Positions 51,088-63,354 of a stretch of 64,000 bases of DNA are shown here, piece after piece; within the stretch, counting starts at the first letter, position 1, and each line of letters opens with the position of its first letter. Origin of the DNA: Anoplolepis gracilipes. Lineage: Eukaryota; Arthropoda; Insecta; Hymenoptera; Formicidae. Location: assembly GCF_047496725.1 (NCBI RefSeq), contig NC_132971.1, positions 18,594,001 to 18,658,000 of the forward strand, written 5' to 3'. The notes under the pieces are model-generated. The model ran no database searches, had not been told where the DNA came from, and saw only the letters and a program-made list of their open reading frames with translations. The translations under genes and the position numbers were made by a program.

Positions 51088-51395
51088 ATATACACTGGCA
51101 ATAAAAATTATCGCATATATAAATTTATGCAAAATTTTGCATGATTTCAAATAAGCATAATTCCGTCAAAAATGGTCGTAAAAAAATTTTTTTTTATTTT
51201 AAAGCTTAAAGTCTCTGAAAAGCATTTGTTAGATTTTTAATTTCTCCTTTCCCCTTTCCGCCGTCTTTTTAAAAGTGAGAACGTGTTTCGTTTCCAAAAA
51301 ATTGCATAGTTTGACGCACTCCACGGGGTGGAATAAATTTTTTTCGCCAATATCATGACAACCATCGTAAAATTTAGACTTTCCGTAATAATAAA
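51088..51395. mobile_element. Half copy of the 30,921 foldback family
   Basis: Starts CACTGGCAATAAAAATTATCGC and continues through aaagtctctgaaaagca, cgccgtctttttaaaagtg and gacgcactccacggggtgga. The order matches the left half of the 30,921-32,256 element, without its nested insertion. The other half is missing. Confidence 0.65.
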
Positions 51396-51424
51396 TTTTT
51401 CCGCTCAGTTCTTAACATTCTTAA

Positions 51425-51630
51425 GGAAACACCCGCAAATGCAGGTTGGAAAAAAAAGCTTTTTTGGGAGGGGATTTTTTCTGTCGAAACTATTGTGTCA
51501 CTTATTCTAAAACTTCTATACGATATCAAATAACATTAAAATTATATTTCAGAATTTTCTCGTGAAAGAATGTCTCATAGTGTCCAAGCAACGAGCAGTC
51601 TCCAAAAGGCACTTCTAAAAAAAAGTTTAT
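51425..51630. mobile_element. Truncated relative of the 13,411 MITE
   Basis: After TTAA (51,421-51,424) the end GGAAACACCCGCAAATGCAG resembles the terminal repeat of the 13,411-13,666 element, and the body matches it in the opposite orientation (tgtcacttattctaaaactt, then gtccaag). The far end is not preserved. Confidence 0.6.
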
Positions 51631-51808
51631 TTGCGGTGATCACTCCAGCTCCGAGTAGAAATTAACAAATGCAAAAAAATTTTTTTTTTTAACTGAATAA
51701 AATCAAGTAATATACTCAAATCGCTTTTTGTATTTTATTAGCTGAATGAAATTTTATTTATTTATTTCATCATTTATTTTGAAAATAGTCAGGTTTCCGT
51801 TAACTCAC

Positions 51809-51841
51809 TATATATATATATATATATTTGTAAAACTTTTG

Positions 51842-51888
<47 letters not shown>
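51809..51888. repeat. Two (TA)n runs flanking an inverted pair
   Basis: TA runs at about 51,809-51,829 and 51,845-51,888, with ttgtaaaacttttgaa before the second run and ttcagaagttttacaaa after it, as reverse complements. Confidence 0.75.
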
Positions 51889-51891
<3 letters not shown>

Positions 51892-53284
51892 CAGAAGTTT
51901 TACAAATTCAAATATCATAATTTCAAAAATATCTAATGGGCTGATACATTACAAACAATAGTACAATAGAATACACTGCATTCTCTTGATGCAGTCTATG
52001 AGTCAATCATGAAATAGAGAGAGGGATATCACGTGTACAACAGAATTGCATATCTGATGCAAATAGAAGCTACTAAATTATGACAATCAACATTTGTCTA
52101 CGGCCATATATACATCAATTTCTGTTTATTAATATTACTATTTCTCATTTGTTGAAAAAGTGTAATCTTCAGTGCTTTTAGTAAAAACTTCTCACTTTCT
52201 TTCTCATTTTCATCAAAATGTTTTCTTTGACAGCGTTTTCGATTTTTATTTAAATTCGAGTAACTTTTCTCTTTTCACTAATCAAATACCTTAACAATTT
52301 ATTTGCATACACACAACTAAAGATACATTGTATACATAAGAGTTTAAGAATGTTTTATACTTACAATTGTAGCAAAAAGTATAGCTAAAATTCGATTTTG
52401 GCAAATATATGTTAATATAAACTATATAGTGTAAATAATAAAGATTGTGCAGAATCTTATCATTTTATTTATAGCTAGAGTGTGGAAATATACTTTTAAT
52501 TTTCTGCTACTTTTTTCAGAGAATTATTAATTTAATATAATTAACTTAAAAAACTATAACGCAATTACTATTGTTTTTTTTATTTTTCAAAGAATTATGT
52601 AAAAAAATTTTATTTAACGTTAAATATTAATATAATATTTTAAAAAATTTTACATTGTCTTTAAATTTGTGATGAGTTTACAATATTCCAAAATTAAACA
52701 TGACTACCATAAAATTAATTATTTAATTTATCAGTCATATAATTATTGGACATAATTGCTACACAACATAATATATCTGATCATACTTTCTTTTCCGTGC
52801 AAAAATTACTTAATAAATCATTCCAAATGCACATTGTCACTTGATCTATTTTCTCATTTTCTCATTTTGACATTCAGCTGATACTTATCTTTCGACAGCA
52901 AAATCTTTTTATCACAGGAAAATTTTTTATTTTGTGTATTAACAAAAATTCAATTTTTATTTAATTGGTTAAGACATAATACAATTTATTAAATACAAAA
53001 ATATTTATGATGCAGTAATATTATTGAGTAGTTTATTGGATCATATCAAGGACTTGAGATAAGGATATCTCTAGCAAAATGGTTGCAGATAACTTAAAGA
53101 TAAATGCAAAAACAATAGCATATAATAAATTTTTTTAATAATATTTAAACAAAAAGTCACTGTCACAGTGTAAAACATACAGATTAAAAACAAAACGTAT
53201 ATAAATTTATTACACTTTATAAAAGTATTGCGATTCTTTAAAGTTTTAAGTTATCCAACTATCTATTATTTTCAGAATTTTACC
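51889..53284. other. Spacer upstream of the acyl-CoA synthetase gene
   Basis: I see no gene, repeat or RNA that I can name. A pyrimidine-rich stretch and ttttcag at about 53,269-53,275 precede the first coding exon and could be an acceptor for a 5' UTR intron. Confidence 0.4.
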
Positions 53285-53522
53285 ATGGAAAATAACATTT
53301 ACAAAGGAAAAATAGTACCTTATACGAGTAATTATAAGAGTATCGGAAAAATGATGTGGATCAAGATTAAAAGCCATGGAGATAAAATCGCACATGTAAG
53401 TCAATATTTATGCGTGACATTACAGCATAAGAAAACTTCAGAATTTACAATAATTAAGTAAATAAAAAAATGTGTTTCTTCTTACTTTTGTAAACATTAT
53501 AAATAAGTAAATAAATAAATAA

Positions 53523-53563
<41 letters not shown>

Positions 53564-56500
53564 TTACATATAGAGAAAAATTTATATCACTATTTTGATA
53601 TTAAATACAGAACTAAAAAGTGGAAAACATTTAATGGAAAAGTAAAAATATTATAGCGTTCTATTTGATAGAGATATAATATGTCCTTTTCTAGCTATAT
53701 GAAAATAACAAACTTATATTATAACAATTAAATTACTTAACAAAACGATTTGTTAAATGTATGCAAATAAAGACACTAAATAGAGAAAGCAATAAATATA
53801 AGATTATTATATATAATTTTGCAAGAAGGAAACTCTGTAGAATTTCTATAAAGACAGAATTAAACTTGAGAATACTAAATAAATTAGATATAAATTATTA
53901 TAATTACAAATTAAGATTTTTTATCTTTTATTTAACGTTGTTCTAATATTAGCAATAAGAGTATAGAAAGTATAGAAAGTATCTAACAAGGAAAGGTATG
54001 GATGTCTCCCTTCGATTTTAATCCGCTTTGAATATGTTATAGTCTAGTTCAAAAAAAGACACGTATTTTTTTATTCGTGCTCTTACGACCGTTAAGGGGA
54101 TAAAACACTCTCTTGAAAAAAATCACTTTTTATATTTCTAAACAAATACCATTGAAATGGTAAGAAATATAAGAAAAAAGTTTCTAATAGAGGTTTTATG
54201 GTTTTTAATGTATTTTAAAACTGCATAATCAGATTTTTCGAAAATGCCATATTTTTCGAAATCCCTCTTTTCCCCCTTAATTTGTGAAAATTTTAAAATT
54301 TGTTTTATAGCAAAACTTATAGCATATTTAACGACAAAATCAACCATATGTATATGATAAAGTTGTATTTCGAGATCACATTTTTCAAAAATAAGTTAGC
54401 AATACCTCTATATTGCTATACGCGTGCCCTATATGTAGCATAATAAATTCATAATAAGTAAATATTTGAAAAATTCAAGATATTTTACCTTATTATTGCA
54501 ATATAATAGTTTACAATAAAACGGACATCCGATTTAAAAATATAATAACTTTATAATAGAGAACTATGTATCATAATAATATATAACTGTATAATAGTAA
54601 TAATAGGTGCATTTAATGACACAAGCGTCATTTCATCTTTGTTGTCACTGGGCGTTGAAAAAAGACAAAATGATGCTTATATCGTTAAAATACTTAATAT
54701 ATCGTAGTTAGACGCACTCACGGAAGAAGTAGTTACATATGCGGAGCTACAAGACAAAATTGTAAGATGCGCATTATGGCTTCAAAAACAAGGAATCAAG
54801 TCCAACGATGTTGTCAGTGTGTGTACACATAATCATCTTAATTCTATCATACCTTGTTTGGCGGCAATTTATATTAACGCGATTTTTAATCCGTGGGACG
54901 AAAAATTGGATTTGCGTAAGTTTTTCCGTGAAATACAATACAAATATTACATTGCACTTGATTAATAAGATCTAGACTCAAAAATAATAATTAAAGATAT
55001 TATTTTTCTAAAGATATTATTTGTAATTAATTCTTGTAATTGTCTTCATAATTATAAATATTATATAATAATATTAAAAATGCACTTTTAACTTTTATTT
55101 TATTTTATGTAGTTTTTATTAATTATATTCTCTGTTTGTCATTAGAAACCGCGCTGCACGTCATAGAGCTGACCAGCCCAAAGATAATCTTCTGCAATGA
55201 AAAATCTGCAAATGTTATCTTAAATGCGGTAAAGAAGAATAACTGCGACCCAACGATTGTGGTTTTCGGCCATCATCCCGACATCACATCTTTTTCCAAC
55301 ATTTTGAATTCTTGCAATGATGCTGAAATAGCAAATTTCCGATATATCGAGCTTGATAATATCAAAAAAACAGTGTGCATTTTGCATTCCTCAGGTACCA
55401 CGGGAATGCCGAAAGGTGTCGAAATATCCAATTACTGTCTACTGTTTCTCATTGAGGGTAAAAGTCTGAATATCAACACGGTGTCAATTTGGTTCTCATC
55501 ACTTTATTGGATTAGCGCAGTAATAATGAACATCAATGCAATCGCGAAGGGCATCAAAGTGATTATCTATCCAGAATTCGACGAGGAGATGACGTGTTTG
55601 CTTATTGAAAAATATAAGGTGAGAGAAGAGTTGATGAAATTGCGACAGTATTTGGCAAGAAAATTTTATTTTATATTATTATTTTACTTATTTTATTATT
55701 TTTATTTTATTTATAAGAGACTTCTTTTTATATATTGAGATCTTAATACAAACGATTCTAAATTTTAATTTTTATCTAACAGCTAACTTAAAAAGGAGTT
55801 ATACCAGCATGCCTAAATTGTTTTGTTCAAAGATATTTTTATAATAATAATAATATTGTTTTTATTCACGGATTGTGTGATTAAGTAAATATTAACTTTT
55901 TGAAATTTAATGTTTAATAAATATTATGTAAATATATCACTCTTACAAAAATGACATTAATTTGCTATTGAAATCCATTCGTTATTCAAACATTTACATT
56001 TGTAATCAAAAAATATCATTACAACTGATAATATGTTGAAACTTAACATAAGAAAATATTAAAGATATTATTTTGCATGCTTTCATAATATCTATTTAAA
56101 TTACATAAATGGTTTTACATTTCCATATGACGTGTATGGAAAGTGTATTGGAATGCAAAAACATGAATCATCTTTGGTAACAATCATGTTTAGGTAACAA
56201 TGACTATTCTAAGTACGAGCATGATAAACCGATTTCTCAAAGCGAGTTACGTAACAAAATATCCATTATCATTTTTGAAAGTTATTTTCTACAGCGGTGC
56301 AATAATGAAGCTGAAAGCGCAAGAAGATATGAAACGTATTTTACCGCATGTCCAAATGTTACAAACTTACGGCAAGTGTCTTTCTATGTAATAAAATATC
56401 ATAAATATAATATCAAAATGTAAAAAATGACATAAAAATTATATCATGGACTTGATTGAAACTTGATCTTATTTATTTGCGTTTGTAGGAATGACGGAAC

Positions 56501-57619
56501 TTGGTGGGTTTGTGACAGTTCAACTTCCAAATCATAAAAATGGATCTGTCGGAACAGTAATCCAAAATGTACAAATAAAGATTATGGATCGAGAAAACGG
56601 AAAGATTCTTGGTCCAAATCAATCAGGAGAAGTGTGGGTAAAAACGACGACCATGATGAACGGCTATTACAGAAATCCTGAAGCGACAAAAAATATAATT
56701 GATGAAGAAGGTAAAGAAATTGTTTTATTTTTATACAACATTCATAATAATAAAATTAAATAAAAATTAAACAAATGTTATTTATAATAATTAATATAAA
56801 TAAACTACAAATATATTAAATTTTATTGAATTTTTTTGCTCTTTCTCTTTCTTTCTTTAACAAAATATCTCTAATAATACTATAAAAACTAAATTTATTC
56901 CAGGATGGTTACACTCAGGTGATATCGGCTATATCGATGAAGATGGAGAATTATTTATTATCGACAGGATAAAAGAACTTATAAAGTACAGAGGATATCA
57001 AATCTCACCTGGAACAATCGAAGATATGTTACTATCACATCGAGCAGTGTTAGAAGCTGCAGTAGTAGCGGTACCTCATGCAACAGACGATGAACATCCT
57101 ATAGCTTATGTCACTAAGAAACCCGACGTCAAGGTATAATTTTGTTGCGAATATGATATCACGGAAGAGCGACAAGGAGTTTGTCAATTGTCAAATGAAA
57201 TATACTGAAAAATTCCGATAGCTTTTCTTAAAAAAATTTATAATAAAATTTTTAATGGAAATTTATTGCAAATTTTTTCGACTCTTTAACCATAGAATTT
57301 AAATACTTCTGTTTTCTTTCTTTATAATAAATTGCAAATTATTATGCAGATTATTTTAAGTATTAAGCACATGTGCAATATGTGTCAAAACAATACATTT
57401 TTGTAGATAATTTTCATGTTATGCTACAATAATCAAATTGCATCTATGTAGGTGACGGAGCAAGAACTAATAGAATTTGTGGCAAATAACATGATGGATC
57501 AATACAAGCTTCGTGCTGGAGTAATATTTTTGGACACTTTTCCATATACAAGTTCAGGAAAAATTGCGAGAAAAGATTTAAGAGCAATGGCTAAAAAATT
57601 AGCCGTGGAAAAAGAATAA
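53285..57619 (+). CDS. Adenylate-forming enzyme, luciferin-monooxygenase/4CL-like acyl-CoA synthetase, 529 aa
   Basis: The family activates a carboxylate with ATP to an acyl-AMP and then usually passes it to CoA. Exons: 53285-53395, 54708-54915, 55146-55618, 56194-56371, 56489-56710, 56904-57133 and 57452-57619; total 1,590 nt, normal family length. Motifs in order: N-terminal YKSIGKMMWIKIKSHGDKIA, TYAEL (near residue 46), P-loop SSGTTGMPKG (188-197), YGMTE (near 323), SGDIGYIDEDG, DRIKELIKYRGYQISPG, and TSSGKIARKDLR with the C-terminal catalytic Lys near 511. The intron after exon 4 uses a GC donor (G|GCAAGT). The C-terminus (AVEKE) is not a peroxisomal SKL-type signal. The region where firefly luciferase has its conserved His reads FSSLYW, so light production is unlikely. 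The substrate is unknown. Intron 1 holds a MITE copy. Confidence 0.88.
53519..53557. repeat. (AAAT)n/(TA)n microsatellite in intron 1
   Basis: aaataaataaat followed by a TA run, just after the first exon of the synthetase gene. Confidence 0.8.
53985..54265. mobile_element. Incomplete copy of the 18,826 MITE in intron 1
   Basis: Starts TAACAAGGAAAGGTATGGA and follows, in the opposite orientation, the body of the 18,826-19,192 element (tatagtctagttcaaaa, then ggtaagaaatata, then tttatggtttttaatgta). The far arm is not clear. Confidence 0.65.
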
Positions 57620-58268
57620 TTAATTGTAATTATATTATTTCTTATGTATAATTATAATTATATTTCTTATAATTATAATTGAAATTACATAATTATAATA
57701 TATATATATATATATATATAATTTATAGTCAAAAACTTTTGAATTAAAAAGACGTTATATAAGTGGAATATATTTACACAGATTGTGAGATATATTTATA
57801 TAGATTGTGATTATATATTACCTTTACTACTTTATAAAATAATAATATTTTATTTTGACTGACACAAATGAATAACTTCCTTAGAAATATGTTTTAATTT
57901 TAATATTATACATATTTATGTAGTGTAGATAAACAAAATGTGATATGTGTTTATTATAGCATATAATTTATTTAGTGAATATTATATATAAACCAGATTT
58001 AAAAAAAAATATTATTCACAATAAAACTTCATGTTTTATTATATTCGTGTTAAACATATTTATAATACTTTATTTAAAAGTATTGTAGAGGGTGAAGTGT
58101 TACGAAAGCAAAAAATACAATAAAATATATTACCGATAGTTACAAAAGCGTGAAAAACATTGTGTATATTTAAACATTGAAAAAACAAAATTTATTTTTA
58201 TTTATGTGTTTTAATGGAAAAACTCAAATATAATATCAATTAAACGTAAGTCGTAGACTTTTTGGATA
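57620..58268. other. Convergent spacer between synthetase (+) and carboxypeptidase (-)
   Basis: Very AT-rich, with aataaa/aataaaa signals that could serve either gene. A short TA run lies at about 57,700-57,720. No gene. Confidence 0.5.
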
Positions 58269-60467
58269 TCAGCGTATCTTTGCCTCTTGACACATAGCTA
58301 CAAAAGAATCCAAAGTCTCTTCCCCGAATGAAATGATTTGATTAGGAGACAACAAAAATCCATAACGGTCACGATCGCCCAATTCATAAGTATACACGAT
58401 AGGCTTCTGATAAATGCCTTTGATATAATCCATACTAACTCCGGTACATACATCTAGAAATAATTTTACAGTAAGAAGTAAGATTTTTAAATAAATAATT
58501 ATTTTTAGATAAATTAATTTAAGCAATAAAAAAAATTCTTTTTAAATTAATAAATTACTTATTGTTCAATAGAAGTTATTTTAAATAACTAAAGCATTCA
58601 AAAATACAATAGATAAATTAAATAAAAATATTCCAAACTCACAGATCGTTTCAGCAACATTTCCGATCTGATATTTAGTTCTATATCTTTGTTTTAAAGC
58701 AACAATTGATTTCAACCCAATATTGTACTGAAATAATAAACATTACATAAATTCTTGTTACAGTAGTGTTCATTGTACGGATGGTGACAATATACAAAAT
58801 ATTTTATCAAAAGTAATATTTCCATTATTTATTTTATTATCACATATTTTTTAAAGTTTACATTATTTTTCTATAATATAATTTCTTACCAAATCGTTGT
58901 AATTGTCAAGATGTTTTTTTCGTAGAGCCGTAAGGGAGCATCAATAGCTGCGAATAACTGTAGAACGAGATGTATGCATAAAATTTGTCGGAAATGGTCA
59001 CAATATACTTAGACATACTCTTCGTCTCTACCTTGGAGAATGGCTCGGTTCCAGCATATGTTGGAGAACAGGGGATGCCAGTAACGCCTTTACATAAAAA
59101 TACCATAAATTTGGCGTTTTTTTAATGGCATTAACAAATATAAATACAATTAAATAATCAAAGCACAATCCTTATCTTACAGGCTCTTCAAATTCTTACG
59201 ATAATTTATATTTTCTCACTTTTCTTAGTATTCTTTTAAATTGTTATAAAGAAATGACGGATTTCTGTTTTGTCCAAAATCTTAGAACTCACTTACCCAC
59301 TCATAATCCCAGTTTCTGTTTGGATCAGCGCCAATGCAGAAGAGACCATACGGCTTACGCGTTTTTCTCCAGATTCGATTCTAGAACGATTTAAAATGTT
59401 ATTTACGTATATAGATAATTTTAATTCATAAATTATTATATAAAATATATGTTATACAAAAATATTACAAAATAAGATTTACCGTAGTGTGCGCGTATCC
59501 GTCAGGATTAAACACGGGAAAAATGTATATCAATCATGACTCTCAGCCAAAATCCTAACGTTCGCGTCCTTGCTGATCAATAGCTGATGTAAGATGTACA
59601 TGACAGTCGCCGGCGAGATCCATTCTCTAGCGTGAATACCACCTTTAATAAAAATTCCGGGATTGTTTGCTTCAAAGGAGACCTTGACACCTTTGATCTG
59701 ACATCCCTTGTATGATTTGCTACCTACAATAATCTGCACCTTGTCTGGATACTGCTTAGCCAGATCGTCTAGGTTCTCGTAAATCTCATCAACAGTGTGA
59801 AAGCTAGTGAAATCGAATGTTGTCGATCGATTTACAAGCGTCGTTTCATCAATCAACGCTTGAACATCCTCTATATAGACTTGATAGGATACTTCAGTCT
59901 GAGTTATAATTTCGTAAAATTCAGGAAATTTGTGCGGTGCTACCATAACATCCACGTTTCTACCCACAAAACTCGGTGCTTCCCAAAATGAGAACTAGAT
60001 AACATTAAAAGACAATATTATGCACTTGTAATTTTTATTTATTAATTCAAGTTTTCATTTTAGTTATTAAAAAACTAATTGCAGATTTTTAATTGCAAAT
60101 TTGTTTTTAATTTCATAAACTGCAGTTAATTTTGTAAATTTCTAAAATTAATTTCATGCACAAATTAATTAAATTATATATATATTAAAAGACAAGTTTA
60201 TAACGCTGAAGTAATAAAAAATAAAAATTTGAATGACAAATTAATTTCTAGAGAAAATAAAGAAATTATTGTAAAGATATTATTACTTTTATTTATAATT
60301 ATACTTGAAGGTTTACTTACTCCATCAGGAATCTCTTCCAATCGATGTAATTCGTCGGCTTGCATCTTTGTAGTCGGTAGAATCCTGAAGATTTTATAGT
60401 TCACAAACGTCGCTTTCTGAGCAGCCATCAAACTCACAATGATACACGATATTATTATCTTCCACAT
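58269..60467 (-). pseudogene. M14 carboxypeptidase A/B-like gene with two frameshifts and a lost zinc ligand
   Basis: Exons on -: 60467-60321, 59994-59483, 59380-59293, 59087-58890, 58727-58643 and 58453-58269; about 404 codons if the breaks are ignored. Layout: signal peptide (MWKIIISCIIVSLMAA), activation peptide, then the catalytic domain with GGIHAREW (zinc ligands His and Glu, residues about 160 and 163), WRKTRK, DPNRNWDYEW, and the YTYELGDRDRYGF block with the catalytic Glu. Breaks: one base is missing near 59,520-59,540, where HD is followed by TGA before the PVFNPDGY block; one base is extra in a seven-base homopolymer (58,914-58,920). The third zinc ligand, His in the FHS motif, is Tyr (FYS; 58,960-58,962). 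Exons and splice sites are otherwise well kept, so the decay is recent, or some breaks are assembly errors. It is the tandem paralogue of the gene at 62,171. Confidence 0.8.
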
Positions 60468-61602
60468 GATGACTCTAATATCAATACATAAGAAGAATTA
60501 TTTCTTTCATAAAGATTGACTTACACTTTATTCTTTACAAGACAGAAATAATTTTGACTGCAGTCGCTGTTTCGTTCATTATAGTTAAAGATTAAATGCA
60601 CACGATACTAACAAATATCTGAAACATCATATAAGAAAAATCATATTAATCGATCAAGCAAAGAGCGATTACATCAAATTTTATCACTTGACACGAATTG
60701 GTTACAAAAGAATACTACAAAGAAACTTTTTAAAAGAAATTGTCCGCGAATGATCATTCTCTCTAGACCTATGCTTATTTTTGTAATTCTATATATTAAT
60801 ATAGATGATTTTATTGTTTTAAAAGAGTAATTGTATATTTTATATTTTTACACTTTATTATTGTATGCAAATATATTTCTTCTTACAAATATATAATCTG
60901 TCAGCTTATGATAAATTATGTATTGATTATTTCACGATCAATAGCTTTTTTAATCGAGTCACAAGCATTTAAAGAAATAATAATCTTAATAAGCAAGTAA
61001 TGCAAAAATAAATTAAATAGATTTAATAGAATAAATTAGAGAAAATAAATAAATAAATAAAGTAAATCATTAAAATTAAATTATGTAATTATTCAAACAA
61101 GAGATGTCTATAAATCCTTATTAGAAAACTGAAAAAAATAAACTGAAATATGAATAAAATTTAGAAATAAAAATAAACTGATTGTTCTCACAAGGAAGTG
61201 ACGAGGTAATGTGTAAGCTTGTGTATATTATACACCATAAAAGAAATTTGAGATATGCAAAATTGCAAATTAAAATAATATAATTTATTTAGTATTAATT
61301 AATTATAAATTAAATTAAGCAGTCAGAGTAAATAAAAACCATGCGCAACAATGATAGTTTTACTTTTAACGCAAGTTTTACTTGTAAATAAATTTTACTT
61401 TAAAAATAAATAATTTATTTTATAACGCAAATGTTTTAGTCTTTTTCAAGCCATCTTTAAGTACAAAATTAAATAAATTGATAATATCTAAACAGTAATT
61501 AAATCCTGCTCATTGACACGCTCCAATCAATAAATGCTCGCAAGAAAAGTAACGAATCTCCTCATCGATCTCAAATATGAGGATGAAACGTATACTACAA
61601 AA

Positions 61603-61804
61603 AGTCAAAGCTCCTTATTCGCGAAGGATGCAAATATAAAAACCGCGCATATTACTTTTCTCTATTGAAGATCAATTTTCGTGAAAAATTTAAAAAAAAT
61701 AAAATAGAATTGAAATTTTAATCGTCTACATTTTTTAGTTATTAATAAAAAAGTAGTTAAAATTTTTCCACGAATAATGAACCTGCAAATAAGGAGCTTT
61801 GACT
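61603..61804. mobile_element. Small MITE, about 200 bp
   Basis: The terminal block AGTCAAAGCTCCTTATTCGC at the left is matched by gcaaataaggagctttgact at the right as an inverted repeat. Inner arms around cgtgaaaaattt / aatttttccacg also pair. Non-coding. Confidence 0.7.
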
Positions 61805-61917
61805 GTATCCAATGCAGGTATATTTCTTGACACAACGCAAAACATCACCATAAATTTTTCCATCAAACACAGTCGCACACTTCTTAATAAAATAATTATG
61901 AAATATGTAATATTATG

Positions 61918-61980
61918 TATAATATATATAATTTTATATTAGATATAATATATATATTATATATAATTATATTATGTATG

Positions 61981-62055
<75 letters not shown>

Positions 62056-62120
62056 TATATATTTAATATATACATATTTATATATTTTTTATGTATGTAT
62101 ATATATATCTATATATATAC
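61918..62120. repeat. TA-rich microsatellite region
   Basis: Long TA runs broken by tatgtatg units at about 61,977-62,050, with looser TA sequence around them. Overlapping open frames (Tyr-Ile repeats) are low-complexity. Confidence 0.9.
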
Positions 62121-62170
62121 TACTTTTAACAAAAATAAAATTAATTAATATTGTTAATATGATAATAAAA

Positions 62171-63299
62171 CTAATTTATATTGTTAATATGACACAATTT
62201 TTTCTTTTTTGGATGTCCACGTGCTTTTGCTTCCTTGAACATAACTACGAGTGAGTCCACAACCTCCTCTCCGGTTGGAATAATTTGATCAGGGGGCAGC
62301 AAACATCCATAACGATCGCGATCACCTAACTCATAGGTATAAGTAATTTGTTTGCCATAAGTAGCCTTAATATAATCCACACTACTTCCGATGACCGTAT
62401 CTAAAAAGAAATTTACAGTATTTAAAAAGTAATATTTTATATCACAATTAAAATTGCAAATTCAAATTGCGACAATGCAAATTAACTTCATAATTACATT
62501 GCAATATGTAATAATTTTAAGAAAACAATTTTAGTTATAATAGAATATTTGAAATAATTAAAAACTGCTTTAATACGCATGATTACAGAACAAAAATTAA
62601 AAATTTTTTTCTTACAGATTGTTTCTGCAATATTTCCGGTCCGATATTCAGTTCCATATCTTTTCTTAAGAGCTGCAATTGTTTTCAAACCAATAGCATG
62701 CTGGAAAAATAGAATTATAAATTTAAATAATTTATAAGGCTCTTTCAAATAAAACTAATAACGTCAAAGAGAAAAGCAATATGAGCAATGCAGAGTGTAA
62801 GAGTGCAAATAAAAACTCAAGTTTTTAAAAATAAAAAACACATTTATTTGAACGTTTTGATTCATCTTTAGACTATCTTCAGCAATACAACGTTAGAATA
62901 TATAATCAACATAACACACTAAAGCACTTAAGAATACGCAGACATGCAAAATGCAATAATAGTTTCTTATCACTTCCAATCAATTTCTTATCACTTTACA
63001 AACAAAAATACCAAATGCTTGCTCAAATGTACTTCCCAATATAACTATAATGGCAAAATTGAAAGAAAAATAATAAGAACTAGAAAGTTCAAATAAATGT
63101 TTTTTTAATTAAAAAAACCCTGCTGTACTAAATTGTTATATACATATATGCATTATTCTCATTATCATCATTATCCTTGTCACTAAAAATTAATACAAAT
63201 TATTCTTTAATAAATCAAATATTAAATTGATTAATTTTTTATCAAAAACAATGTTCATCTTTTTTATATAATATGTATTAATATATTATATTCATCGAT

Positions 63300-63354
<55 letters not shown>

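Larger units (their letters stand above)
60468..62170. other. Spacer between the two carboxypeptidase genes
   Basis: No gene. Contains a small MITE (about 61,603-61,804) and a large TA microsatellite region. Confidence 0.55.

Noticed and set aside
54629..54707. Possible in-frame N-terminal extension of the synthetase exon 2, ending in TAG
   Set aside because: The TAG is better read as the intron acceptor; exon 1 at 53,285-53,395 joins exactly and supplies the expected family N-terminus.
59293..59380. Earlier donor (TGG|GTAAGT) for carboxypeptidase exon 3
   Set aside because: It puts exon 4 out of frame. The donor four bases on (A|GTGAGT) keeps the frame and matches the intron phase in the neighbouring gene.
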